From NCBI GenBank assembly GCA_016183885.1, contig JACPDS010000015.1, forward strand, positions 1-15,183: a DNA stretch of 15,183 bases, written 5' to 3'. The DNA comes from Armatimonadota bacterium (GTDB taxonomy: Bacteria; Vulcanimicrobiota; JACPDS01). The position numbers and the translations under genes are program-made. Each line of letters opens with the position of its first letter. Positions within the stretch are counted from its first letter, which is position 1. The notes below the pieces were generated by a model that saw only the letters and a list, made by a program, of their open reading frames with translations, was not told the DNA's origin and did not search any database. This document shows, one piece after another, positions 1 through 6,905 of the stretch.

Positions 1-582
1 AAAAAACAAATTAAAGAGGAATTAAAAAAATTTATAGGAGTGATTTTACAAACTCCGCCTTTAATATCGGCGGTTCATTTTCAAGGAAAAAGATTATACG
101 AGTTAGCCCGGGAAGGAAAAAAAGTAAATCCTCCTGAAAGGAAGGTGGAAATTAAAGAAATTAAAATAATTAAAATAAATATTCCTAAAATTTTAATTAA
201 AGTAATTTGCAAAGAGGGCGTTTATATTCGCAGTTTAGCTGTTGATTTAGGAGAAAAATTAACTTCAGGAGCGCATCTTTCTTCTTTAATTAGACTTAAA
301 AGCGGTCCTTTTAAAATTAAAGACGCGCTCTCATTGGAGAAATTAGAAAAAAAAGTTAAGGAAAATAAATTAAAGATAATTTCTCCTTTAAGATTATTAA
401 AATTTCCATTAATAATTTTAAAAGATGAAGAATTAAAAAAAATTAAATTAGGACAAAAAATTTTTAAAGAAGAAAAATTTAATAAAAATCAAATGCTTTC
501 TTTAGTTAATCAAAAAAAGGAAATAAATGCTATTGGTAAATATTTAGATGGTTTTATTCAACCAATAAAAGTTTTAGTTTAA
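1..582 (+). CDS. truB: tRNA pseudouridine-55 synthase TruB, 5'-truncated
   Basis: Converts uridine 55 in the T-loop of tRNAs to pseudouridine. The frame is open from the first base and the window holds the last 193 codons of a protein usually near 300 residues. Seen: the TruB block TPPLISAVHFQGKRLYELAREG, the strand VYIRSLAVDLGEKL followed by GAHLSSLIRLKSGPF, and a C-terminal PUA-like domain ending FIQPIKVLV. The catalytic Asp (GxLDxxAxG motif) lies upstream of the window. A GTG at 40 could be taken for a start, but the residues before it (IKEELKKFIG) are normal TruB sequence, so this is an interior codon. No gene follows for about 270 bases, so truB is probably the last gene of its operon. 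Family certain; activity cannot be judged without the N-terminus. Confidence 0.95.
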   Translation, partial: KKQIKEELKKFIGVILQTPPLISAVHFQGKRLYELAREGKKVNPPERKVEIKEIKIIKINIPKILIKVICKEGVYIRSLAVDLGEKLTSGAHLSSLIRLKSGPFKIKDALSLEKLEKKVKENKLKIISPLRLLKFPLIILKDEELKKIKLGQKIFKEEKFNKNQMLSLVNQKKEINAIGKYLDGFIQPIKVLV

Positions 583-583
583 G

Positions 584-597
584 GATATTATAATATC
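584..597. promoter_or_regulatory. perfect 14-bp palindrome just after truB
   Basis: GATATTA followed directly by TAATATC forms a perfect palindrome one base after the truB stop codon. A T8 tract follows at about 617-624. With no loop and no G/C core it is a poor intrinsic terminator. It could be a protein-binding site or chance in AT-rich DNA. Role unknown. Confidence 0.3.
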
Positions 598-716
598 GAA
601 AGACGCGAGTAATTAATTTTTTTTCATAATTAAGGATGCTGAAAAAATTTTAAATTTGAATATCTAAATTCCAAACAATATCAAAATCTAAACGAAAAAT
701 TCAGTATTCAAAAATA

Positions 717-771
717 CAGGAGACAGAATAATAAAAAATATTCTGAATTCTTACTCCTGACTTCTGGATTC
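717..771. repeat. decayed intergenic inverted/direct repeat
   Basis: Within the 272-base gap between truB and the next gene, CAGGAG (717-722) pairs with CTCCTG (754-759) and CAGAATA (724-730) pairs with TATTCTG (739-745), giving an imperfect hairpin. TTCTGAATTC (741-750) recurs as TTCTGGATTC (762-771), one mismatch in ten. The preceding stretch (about 650-712) is A-rich, non-coding and of low complexity. I recall similar short repeats between genes of candidate-phylum genomes. It probably derives from a small non-autonomous element. The rest of 583-854 shows no ORF, tRNA or clear promoter. Confidence 0.4.
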
Positions 772-854
772 CTTAAGCTAAATTTAGGGCTTATGATTTA
801 TAAAATTCTGTAATTTATTCACACATATATTATTTATTATATGGAGGTATAAAG

Positions 855-1658
855 ATGAGTATTGTTTTTTGGGGTATTTCTCCGCACCCGCCTTTATTAA
901 TTCCTGAAATTGGCAACTTAATGTTAAAAGAAGTCGCAAATACTAAAGCGGCTTTAAAGGATTTATCTAAAAAATTAATTAATTCTGCCCCGCAAGTTTT
1001 AATTTTGATTACTCCTCATGGGCCGGTTTTTATGGATAAAATTTCTATTTTAGGGAAAGAAGAAATTCAAGGCGATTTTTCCAATTTTGGATGTCCGCAG
1101 GTTAGTTTAAAATTTAAAATAGAGCAAAATTTAAAAGAATTAATTTTAGAAGAAGCTAAAGAAGCTTCTATACCGCTAATAAAATTAGAAATTGGAAGAT
1201 CGGTAAATTTAGATCACGCTCAATTGGTTCCATTATTTTATTTTAAAGAAGCTGGATTAAATATTCCTTTGGTTTCCATTTCTATAGGTATGCTGTCTTA
1301 TTTAGAGCTTTATAATTTTGGAGGGGCAATTCAAAAAGCCGCGGAGAAGAGTAATTTAAGAGTAGCTCTGGTATCCAGCGGAGATCTTTCTCATCGTTTA
1401 AAACCCGGAGCTCCGGCTGGTTATGATTCTAAAGGTAAAATTTTTGATGAATTATTGATTAAATATTTAAAAGAAATGAATATTAAATCGATTTTAGAAA
1501 TAGATCCGGAATTAATTGAAAGGGCTGGAGAGTGCGGTTTGAGGCCGATTATTATATTATTGGGTTCTATTTTTAACAAAAAAGTTAAAAGTAAAGTTTT
1601 ATCTTACGAAGGTCCGTTTGGGGTTGGATATGCAGTAGTGTCAATTGAGGAGGTTTGA
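855..1658 (+). CDS. LigB-type class III extradiol dioxygenase-fold protein of an AMMECR1/radical SAM cluster
   Basis: A 267-residue protein of the LigB/Memo fold. Conserved points seen: PHPPL near the N-terminus (His11), TPHG (His55), LDHAQLVPL (Asp120-His121), SSGDLSH (175-180), AGECGLRP (224-231) and YEGPFGVGYAV near the end (Glu252). These match the metal-site pattern of class III extradiol dioxygenases, and in this family they accompany AMMECR1 proteins. In many bacteria the same domain is fused N-terminally to AMMECR1; here the two are separate genes. The SD GGAGGT (843-848) sits six bases before the ATG. Its stop lies three bases before the next start. True dioxygenase activity is not implied: the substrate and role of these clusters are, to my knowledge, unresolved. 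Likely cytoplasmic, with no signal peptide. Confidence 0.85.
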   Translation: MSIVFWGISPHPPLLIPEIGNLMLKEVANTKAALKDLSKKLINSAPQVLILITPHGPVFMDKISILGKEEIQGDFSNFGCPQVSLKFKIEQNLKELILEEAKEASIPLIKLEIGRSVNLDHAQLVPLFYFKEAGLNIPLVSISIGMLSYLELYNFGGAIQKAAEKSNLRVALVSSGDLSHRLKPGAPAGYDSKGKIFDELLIKYLKEMNIKSILEIDPELIERAGECGLRPIIILLGSIFNKKVKSKVLSYEGPFGVGYAVVSIEEV

Positions 1659-1660
1659 AA

Positions 1661-2173
1661 ATGCAAAATAAAGATTTAGTAAATTTAGCCCGCTTGGCAG
1701 TAGAAGAATATATAAAAAATGGCAGGATTATTTCTCCGCCTGAAATGTTAGAAGGAATTTTAAAAGAAAAAGCCGGAGTTTTTGTTTGTATTAAAAAAAA
1801 GGGGGATTTGCGGGGTTGTATCGGGACGCTTTCTCCGATAAAAAAAAATATTGCCGAAGAAATTATTCATAACGCTATCAGCTCCGCCGCGCGCGATCCG
1901 CGTTTTTTTAAAGTTAATGAAGATGAATTAAAAGAATTGACTTTTTCGATAGATGTTTTAAAAGAAGGGGAAAAAATTAAAGATTTAAGTGAATTAGATC
2001 CTAAAAAATACGGAATAATTGTAAAATCAGGCTTTAAGAGCGGCGTGCTTTTACCTAATTTAGAAGGTATAGACAATATAGAAAAACAAATTGAGATTGC
2101 TTTATCTAAAGCCGGAATCAGCCATAAAGAAAATTATGAAATTTATCGTTTTGAAGTAAAAAGATATGAATAA
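1661..2173 (+). CDS. AMMECR1-domain protein (AmmeMemoRadiSam system protein A)
   Basis: A stand-alone AMMECR1 domain of 170 residues. The family signature LRGCIGTL lies at residues 50-57, and the block SSAARDPRFFKVNEDEL that follows is typical. The biochemical role is unknown; the conserved Cys in RGCIG is the usual candidate functional residue. I chose ATG 1661 rather than TTG 1655, because the SD GAGGAGGT (1647-1654) is six bases from the ATG but abuts the TTG. That SD is built from the last codons of the upstream gene, so the two are translationally coupled. The radical SAM gene follows after 14 bases. Family sure; function unknown. Confidence 0.9.
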   Translation: MQNKDLVNLARLAVEEYIKNGRIISPPEMLEGILKEKAGVFVCIKKKGDLRGCIGTLSPIKKNIAEEIIHNAISSAARDPRFFKVNEDELKELTFSIDVLKEGEKIKDLSELDPKKYGIIVKSGFKSGVLLPNLEGIDNIEKQIEIALSKAGISHKENYEIYRFEVKRYE

Positions 2174-2187
2174 ATGGAAGTGTGTAA

Positions 2188-3192
2188 ATGAAAGAAGCTT
2201 TATATTACGAAAAAGTCAATTCTAAGATAAGATGCTATCTCTGCCCTCATCAATGTTTAATTAAAGAAAATGCCCTTGGAATTTGCGGAGTTAGACAGAA
2301 CTATGGAGATAAACTTATTACTTTAAATTATGGAAGATATTCTTCGATTAATTTAGACCCTGTAGAAAAAAAACCCCTTTATCATTTTTATCCGGGAAAA
2401 AACATTTTATCTATCGGAACTATCGGCTGCAATTTTCAATGTCCTTTCTGTCAAAATTGGAGTATAAGTCAGGTTCGCAAAACAAGGAAAAAAGAAACTA
2501 AAAGTATCACTAAAGAAGAATTAATCAAAATTGCGATAGATTTAAAAGAAAAAGGCAATATAGGAATTGCTTATACTTATAACGAGCCTTTTATTTGGTA
2601 TGAATTTGTAAGAGATTGCGCGCAATTTGCAAAAGCTGAGGGACTGAAGAATGTTTTAGTAACTAATGGATACGTTAATTTAAAACCTCTTGAAGAACTT
2701 CTTCCTTATATTGACGCAGTGAATATTGATATTAAATCTATGAGGGAAGAATTCTATCTTAAACTTTGCAAGGGTAAATTAGAGCCGGTTTTAAAAACCT
2801 GTGAAACTGCATATAAAAAATGCTTAATTGAAATTACAAATTTAATAATTCCAAATCATAATGATCAAAAAGAAGATTTCGAGAAATTAGTCAATTGGAT
2901 TATAGAACATATGGGCGATGATGCGCCCCTGCATTTTTCTCGTTATCATCCCGATTATCAGTTTAATGAAACTGCTACTCCTATTGAAACTTTAAGCTTA
3001 GCTTATAAAATTGCTAAAGAAAAATTAAAATATGTTTATATAGGAAATATTTTGGATGATTTTGGGGAAAATACTTACTGCCCAAATTGCGGGAAGATGG
3101 TTATCGAAAGAAGCGGTTTTAAAGTTAATCAAGATAATTTAAATTCTCAAGGGATGTGTAATTTTTGCGGTTATCAAATATTAAAGTTTTAA
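2188..3192 (+). CDS. amrS: AmmeMemoRadiSam system radical SAM enzyme
   Basis: A 334-residue radical SAM protein of the PflA-like type that co-occurs with AMMECR1. Seen: an N-terminal Cys cluster CYLCPHQC (Cys16, 19, 23) with Cys33 in GICGVR; the 4Fe-4S/SAM motif CNFQCPFC (Cys81, 85, 88; CX3CX2C); the NEPF block in the central barrel; and two C-terminal CxxC pairs (YCPNCG and CNFCGY) forming a zinc ribbon usual for this subfamily. It should cleave S-adenosylmethionine to a 5'-deoxyadenosyl radical; the target is unknown. SD GGAAG (2176-2180), seven bases before ATG. Last gene of the three-gene cluster, followed by a 78-base gap. Subfamily assignment is strong. Confidence 0.93.
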   Translation: MKEALYYEKVNSKIRCYLCPHQCLIKENALGICGVRQNYGDKLITLNYGRYSSINLDPVEKKPLYHFYPGKNILSIGTIGCNFQCPFCQNWSISQVRKTRKKETKSITKEELIKIAIDLKEKGNIGIAYTYNEPFIWYEFVRDCAQFAKAEGLKNVLVTNGYVNLKPLEELLPYIDAVNIDIKSMREEFYLKLCKGKLEPVLKTCETAYKKCLIEITNLIIPNHNDQKEDFEKLVNWIIEHMGDDAPLHFSRYHPDYQFNETATPIETLSLAYKIAKEKLKYVYIGNILDDFGENTYCPNCGKMVIERSGFKVNQDNLNSQGMCNFCGYQILKF

Positions 3193-3204
3193 ACGCAGTC
3201 TAAA

Positions 3205-3256
3205 TTAAAGGAATAAAATGTTATTTAGAGAAATAAAAATTTATTTTGTCCTTTAA
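3205..3256 (+). promoter_or_regulatory. possible leader peptide and stem-loop before the first PilT gene
   Basis: TTAAAGGA (3205-3212) and TCCTTTAA (3249-3256) are exact inverted repeats, with an inner perfect hairpin TTATTT-AGAG-AAATAA (3221-3236). Within it lies a 12-codon ORF (3218-3256, MLFREIKIYFVL) whose SD AAAGGA (3207-3212) is five bases from its ATG and is part of the outer stem. The PilT-like gene starts 14 bases later and has no SD of its own, so its translation may depend on reinitiation or on this fold. Pairing is seen directly; regulation is inference. Confidence 0.35.
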
Positions 3257-3270
3257 AAATTATAAAAAAT

Positions 3271-4329
3271 ATGCCAAAAATTGATGATTATTTAAAAATT
3301 ATTTTAGAAAAAGGCGCTTCCGACCTTCATATTGTATCCACTCTTCCTCCAAGTATGAGGCTTGAAGGGAAATTGGTTTATCAAGAACTTCCTTCTATTT
3401 CAGATGAAGAAGTAAAAAATATGGTATTTGAAATTTTAAATTCTGAAAATCAAGAAAAACTTCTCAAAGAAAAAAATATAGATTTTGCTTATGAAATAGC
3501 TTCCGAGCATGAAATACCTCAGCGGTTTCGCTGCAATATTTATAATCAAAAAAACGGATATAACATTATTATGCGCGTAATTTCCGATGAAATTCCCACT
3601 TTAGAATCTTTAAGTTTGCCCTCAAAATTAAAACGTTTAACAGAATATCATCAAGGTTTAGTTTGCGCAACCGGGACAGCTGGATGCGGAAAAACATCTA
3701 CTTTAGCGGCTTTAATCGAAATAATCAATCAAAGCAAACCTGTGCACATTATAACAGTAGAGGATCCTATTGAGTATATCTTTGCCAATAAAAAAGCTCT
3801 TATTAATCAGCGTCAGATAGGGAAACATGTCGAGTCTTATCATACAGCTTTAAAAGGAGCTTTGCGCGAAGATCCCGATGTGATTTATATTGCTGAACTA
3901 CGCGATTTAGAAACTACACAGATGGCTATTACCGCGGCTGAAACAGGACATTTAGTTTTTACTACTTTACATACTAATAACGCTCCTAAAACAGTTGACC
4001 GCCTTATTGACTCATTTCCCGTAGATCAACAGTCGCAAATTCGCACTATGCTTTCTGAATCTTTAAAAGGGGTGGTTTCTCAGCAATTAATTCCCAGAGC
4101 AGATGGAAATGGAAGAGTTGCAGCCGCAGAGATTTTGATAGGCACGCTTTCCGTAGCCAATATGATTAGAGAAGGTAAAACATTTCAGCTTCCTTCAGCG
4201 ATACAAATAGGTAAAAACGAAGGAATGTGTTTAATGGATTATTCTATATTAGACCTTTATGAAAAAAAATTAATTACTAAAGAAGAAGCTCAGGCGAGGA
4301 TTGTAGATCATAGTCTTATTAAAGATTAA
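3271..4329 (+). CDS. PilT-family type IV pilus ATPase, divergent first copy
   Basis: A 352-residue hexameric secretion-type ATPase of the PilT/PilU class, which powers pilus retraction at the inner face of the membrane. Seen: an N-terminal PAS-like domain with the family block GASDLHI (15-21); Walker A GTAGCGKT (135-142); Asp box VEDPIEY (163-169); Walker B DPDVIYIAE (201-209, catalytic Glu209); His box TTLHT (231-235); and a C-terminal NMIREGK resembling the PilT AIRxxIREGK element. Walker A departs from the usual GPTGSGKS and Walker B from ILVGE, yet the key Lys, Thr and Glu are present, so it may hydrolyse ATP. Upstream start codons in frame are absent. The next gene is a second copy, 24 bases on. 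It may be a PilU-like partner; I leave the symbol open. Confidence 0.88.
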   Translation: MPKIDDYLKIILEKGASDLHIVSTLPPSMRLEGKLVYQELPSISDEEVKNMVFEILNSENQEKLLKEKNIDFAYEIASEHEIPQRFRCNIYNQKNGYNIIMRVISDEIPTLESLSLPSKLKRLTEYHQGLVCATGTAGCGKTSTLAALIEIINQSKPVHIITVEDPIEYIFANKKALINQRQIGKHVESYHTALKGALREDPDVIYIAELRDLETTQMAITAAETGHLVFTTLHTNNAPKTVDRLIDSFPVDQQSQIRTMLSESLKGVVSQQLIPRADGNGRVAAAEILIGTLSVANMIREGKTFQLPSAIQIGKNEGMCLMDYSILDLYEKKLITKEEAQARIVDHSLIKD

Positions 4330-4353
4330 TTATTGCAAAGAGGATAAAAGTTA

Positions 4354-5586
4354 ATGGCTTTTTTTAACCGCGATAATTCAAATAAAAAAAATATTGATAA
4401 AAAAGAGGAACCTGAAATAAATCTATCCCCTTCAAGTATTGCCACTGTTAATATGGAAACTCAAGAGTCTGAAAATCAAACTTCTAAAATAAAACAAGCC
4501 GAAGAAATTATTATAGAATTTTCTGATAATTATACTTTAGATGAAGTATTAATAAAATTAATAGAAGTGAAAGGATCGGATTTTCATTGTTGCGTTAATT
4601 CTCCTCCAATTTTCCGTATCAATGGAGATCTTGTTCGTCTTAAAGCGCCGATTATTACTAAAGAAAAGGTAGAATCTATACTTTTACCTCTTATCTCGGA
4701 AGCCCAACATGAACATCATTATAAAACCGGCAATCTTGATTTTGCTTATGAAATAAAAGGTTTATCTCGTTTTAGGGCTAATTATTTCATTCAATATTAT
4801 GGAATGGGCGCGGTTTTTCGCACTATTCCAAGTAAAATTCCAACTATCGATGATTTAAGACTGCCAGAGGTGCTTAAAAATATTTCTCTTTTTCGCCGAG
4901 GCATGGTCGTAGTTACCGGTCCAACCGGCTCGGGAAAATCTACCACTCTGGCGGCGATGATTAATTATATTAATGCTAATCGATCTGCTCATATTATCAC
5001 TATTGAAGATCCAGTCGAATTTTTTCATACCAGCAATAAATGCGTAATTGATCATCGAGAAATAGGCGATAATGCAATTTCTTTTGACGATGCTATACGA
5101 GCTTCTTTGAGAGAGGACCCGGATATAATTTTAGTCGGTGAAATGCGTGATATTGAAACTGTTTATCAAGCCATTAAAGCCGCCGAAACCGGTCTTTTAG
5201 TTTTTGCCACACTTCATACTAATAGCGCCCCTAAAACTATTGACAGGATGATTGATGTTTTTCCCGCAAAACAACAGGAGCAAATTAGAGCAATGTTATC
5301 TGAGTCTTTGCAGGCGGTTATCGCTCAACAACTAATAAAACGCAGTGATAAGCCCGGCAGAGTTGCGGCTAATGAAATAATGTTTGCCAGAGCAGGTTTG
5401 GGGAATCTTATTCGAGAAAGAAAAACTTCTATGATTGCAAATTATATTCAGCAGGGAAGAGAATTTGGAATGCAGTCTATGGAACAACATTTAGCGAATT
5501 TTGTAAAAAATAAAATAATCTCAGAATCAGCCGCTAAAGAAAAATGCGTGGATGTTAAGAGCTTTGAGTATGCTATAAAAGCTTGA
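4354..5586 (+). CDS. pilT: Type IV pilus retraction ATPase PilT with N-terminal extension
   Basis: A 410-residue PilT. The first 55 residues or so are an Asn/Lys/Glu/Ser-rich low-complexity extension absent from typical PilT (about 350 residues). The family core follows: GSDFHCCVNSPP (74-85, the SDLH-type block), Walker A GPTGSGKS (189-196), Asp box IEDPVEF (217-223), Walker B DPDIILVGE (255-263), His box ATLHT (285-289), and the C-terminal GLGNLIRERK/SMIANYIQQG region. All catalytic residues are canonical, so this is the likelier main retraction motor. SD AAGAGGA (4338-4344), nine bases before ATG. It follows the divergent copy by 24 bases, so the two probably share a transcript and may form paired or mixed motors. 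No pilin or pilB is in the window. Confidence 0.93.
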   Translation: MAFFNRDNSNKKNIDKKEEPEINLSPSSIATVNMETQESENQTSKIKQAEEIIIEFSDNYTLDEVLIKLIEVKGSDFHCCVNSPPIFRINGDLVRLKAPIITKEKVESILLPLISEAQHEHHYKTGNLDFAYEIKGLSRFRANYFIQYYGMGAVFRTIPSKIPTIDDLRLPEVLKNISLFRRGMVVVTGPTGSGKSTTLAAMINYINANRSAHIITIEDPVEFFHTSNKCVIDHREIGDNAISFDDAIRASLREDPDIILVGEMRDIETVYQAIKAAETGLLVFATLHTNSAPKTIDRMIDVFPAKQQEQIRAMLSESLQAVIAQQLIKRSDKPGRVAANEIMFARAGLGNLIRERKTSMIANYIQQGREFGMQSMEQHLANFVKNKIISESAAKEKCVDVKSFEYAIKA

Positions 5587-5599
5587 TTAATGTAATCAA
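5583..5599 (+). terminator. weak hairpin at the end of pilT
   Basis: TTGATTA (5583-5589) and TAATCAA (5593-5599) pair around a three-base loop, overlapping the stop codon of pilT. The stem is AT-rich and only a mixed A/T tract follows, so this is at best a weak terminator or an mRNA 3' end structure. Confidence 0.25.
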
Positions 5600-5737
5600 T
5601 AATTATATTTCTTCTGAATATTGTTATTATATTATAAATTTATAGAAATAATTTCCCAGACTTATTTATTAAAAATTTATTTATTTTCATAATATATAAA
5701 TTTATTTTTTAAATTTTAAGATATTTTTTAAAATCCC

Positions 5738-5766
5738 TTGCTTATTTTTAAATCCTCTGGTATTAT
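5738..5766 (+). promoter_or_regulatory. sigma70-like promoter for the division cluster
   Basis: TTGCTT (5738-5743) and TATTAT (5761-5766) are 17 bases apart, and TGG directly before the -10 makes it an extended -10. Transcription would begin near 5773-5775, about 53 bases before the DUF881 gene, the first gene of the division cluster. The upstream gap is strongly AT-rich, as expected of a promoter region. Confidence 0.5.
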
Positions 5767-5789
5767 TTTCATAATCTATTGCAAAAAGA

Positions 5790-5814
5790 CCATCCCGACA
5801 TCGCCTCGGAGTGG
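5790..5814 (+). promoter_or_regulatory. leader hairpin ahead of the DUF881 gene
   Basis: CCATCCCGA (5790-5798) pairs with TCGGAGTGG (5806-5814) around a seven-base loop, with one G-U pair and one mismatch. This is the only GC-rich patch in an otherwise very AT-rich gap and lies between the proposed promoter and an ATG that lacks an SD. It could be a structured 5' leader element; no known riboswitch is recognised. Confidence 0.3.
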
Positions 5815-5827
5815 CTATTTATAAATT

Positions 5828-6514
5828 ATGAGTAAAAAAGAAAATTGGCAGAAAATTTTAGCTTTAGCTTGTGTTATCTTAGGAATTTTAATAGCCTTGC
5901 AATTTAGAACTCAAAAAAATCAGGGTTTCCCGCTTTATCATAACCGCAATGATGAATTAATAAGAATTATAAATAATTTAGAAAAAGAACGCAATCAATT
6001 GCAATTTGATTTAAAAGGGATTAGAGAACGTTTAAAAAGTTATGAAGAAAATTTTACTCAAGGAAAAAGTTTAACTAAAAATTTAAAAGAAGAAATAGAA
6101 AATTTACGTTTGCAAACCGGCTTAGAGCCGCTGGCTGGTCCTGGTTTAGTAATTAAGTTAAGCGATTCTTCAAGAAAACCTAAAATCAATGAAGATCCTT
6201 ATTTCTTTTTAATTCATGATATGGATTTGCAAGTGCTGGTAAATGAGCTTTTGGCTGGCGGCGCCGAAGTTATCAGTATTAACGAACAAAGAATCATAAA
6301 TAGAACTTCCCCTCCTTATGAAATAAAAGCCATTGGTCCTTCGACTAACCTAGAAGCGGTATTGCGTATGCCCGGAGGTTTTTTGGACAGTTTAACGCCT
6401 TATATTTTAAACGGAATAAAAATTAAAATCTTTCAAACTCCTAATACAGTTATTCCAGCTTATAAAGGAAGTCTAGCTTTTAGGTATGCTAAAAAAATAG
6501 GAGAAAAAAAATAA
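5828..6514 (+). CDS. DUF881 (YlxW/YlxX-like) membrane-anchored coiled-coil protein
   Basis: A 228-residue protein: short basic N-terminus, one membrane segment at about residues 10-25, a coiled coil at about 40-97 (Glu/Lys/Leu-rich heptads), then the DUF881 domain. The domain begins at GLEPLAGPGLVIKL and includes the block INEQRIINRTSPPYEIKAIG, both typical. In Bacillus-type genomes DUF881 proteins sit just before sbp, ftsA and ftsZ, exactly as here, implying a cell-division or envelope role, but the biochemical function is unknown. Likely topology: N-terminus inside, domain outside. The start is fixed by an in-frame TAA at 5822-5824; no SD is visible. It abuts the next gene with no gap. Confidence 0.88.
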   Translation: MSKKENWQKILALACVILGILIALQFRTQKNQGFPLYHNRNDELIRIINNLEKERNQLQFDLKGIRERLKSYEENFTQGKSLTKNLKEEIENLRLQTGLEPLAGPGLVIKLSDSSRKPKINEDPYFFLIHDMDLQVLVNELLAGGAEVISINEQRIINRTSPPYEIKAIGPSTNLEAVLRMPGGFLDSLTPYILNGIKIKIFQTPNTVIPAYKGSLAFRYAKKIGEKK

Positions 6515-6859
6515 ATGTTATTAATTTTAGGCGTATTAGCAGGTTTATTAATAGGGATGATTATGCCTTTTGATCTTCCTTTGGTTTATGCCAAATATGT
6601 ATCATGCGGATTTTTAGCGGCTTTAGACTCGGTTTTAGGCGCTATTAGAGCGGGAATTGAAGAAAAATTTAATTTTTTAATTTTTGTAAGCGGATTTTTT
6701 GTTAACGCTATTTTAGCCGGCTTTATTACTTTTTTAGGAGATCGCCTGGGAGTAGATCTTTACTTTGTGGCAGTAATTACTTTTGGAATGAGAATTTTTG
6801 AAAATTTAACTTTTATTCGTTTAGATTTACTTTCAAGGTTCTTTAAAAAGGAATTTTAA
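6515..6859 (+). CDS. sbp: Small basic protein Sbp (DUF1290)
   Basis: A 114-residue membrane protein with about three hydrophobic segments (roughly 2-20, 52-75 and 82-98). Family features seen: an N-terminal GLLIGMIMPFDLPLVYAKY, then ALDSVLGAIRAGIEEKF, then GDRLGVDLYFVAVITFGMRIFENLTFIR. This family (DUF1290) is found directly upstream of ftsA in many Firmicutes and related bacteria; its role is unknown but presumed to be linked to division. The ATG follows the previous stop immediately; a weak SD GGAG (6500-6503) is 11 bases upstream. ftsA starts 46 bases after its end, so all four division genes probably share a transcript. Confidence 0.9.
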   Translation: MLLILGVLAGLLIGMIMPFDLPLVYAKYVSCGFLAALDSVLGAIRAGIEEKFNFLIFVSGFFVNAILAGFITFLGDRLGVDLYFVAVITFGMRIFENLTFIRLDLLSRFFKKEF

Positions 6860-6905
6860 TTATTAAAATAGAAATTAGTTTTTAAAATTTTTAAAAGGTT
6901 AGTAT

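Noticed and set aside
40..42. GTG as a true start of a short TruB
   Set aside because: The open frame and TruB-like residues continue upstream to the window edge, so the gene is simply cut.
1655..1657. TTG as start of the AMMECR1 gene
   Set aside because: It would leave no spacing from the SD at 1647-1654; ATG 1661 has six bases and is preferred.
1867..2076. Minus-strand open frame of 69 codons
   Set aside because: Lies wholly inside the AMMECR1 gene, with no SD and no recognisable protein; a shadow of the sense frame.
4855..5055. Minus-strand open frame of 66 codons
   Set aside because: Lies inside the pilT Walker A region; composition is that of a complementary-strand shadow.
5684..5775. 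TTTTCATAAT occurring at 5684-5693, 5766-5775 and also 621-630
   Set aside because: A ten-base AT-rich word repeated three times in very AT-rich gaps; chance is likely and no spacing pattern is seen.
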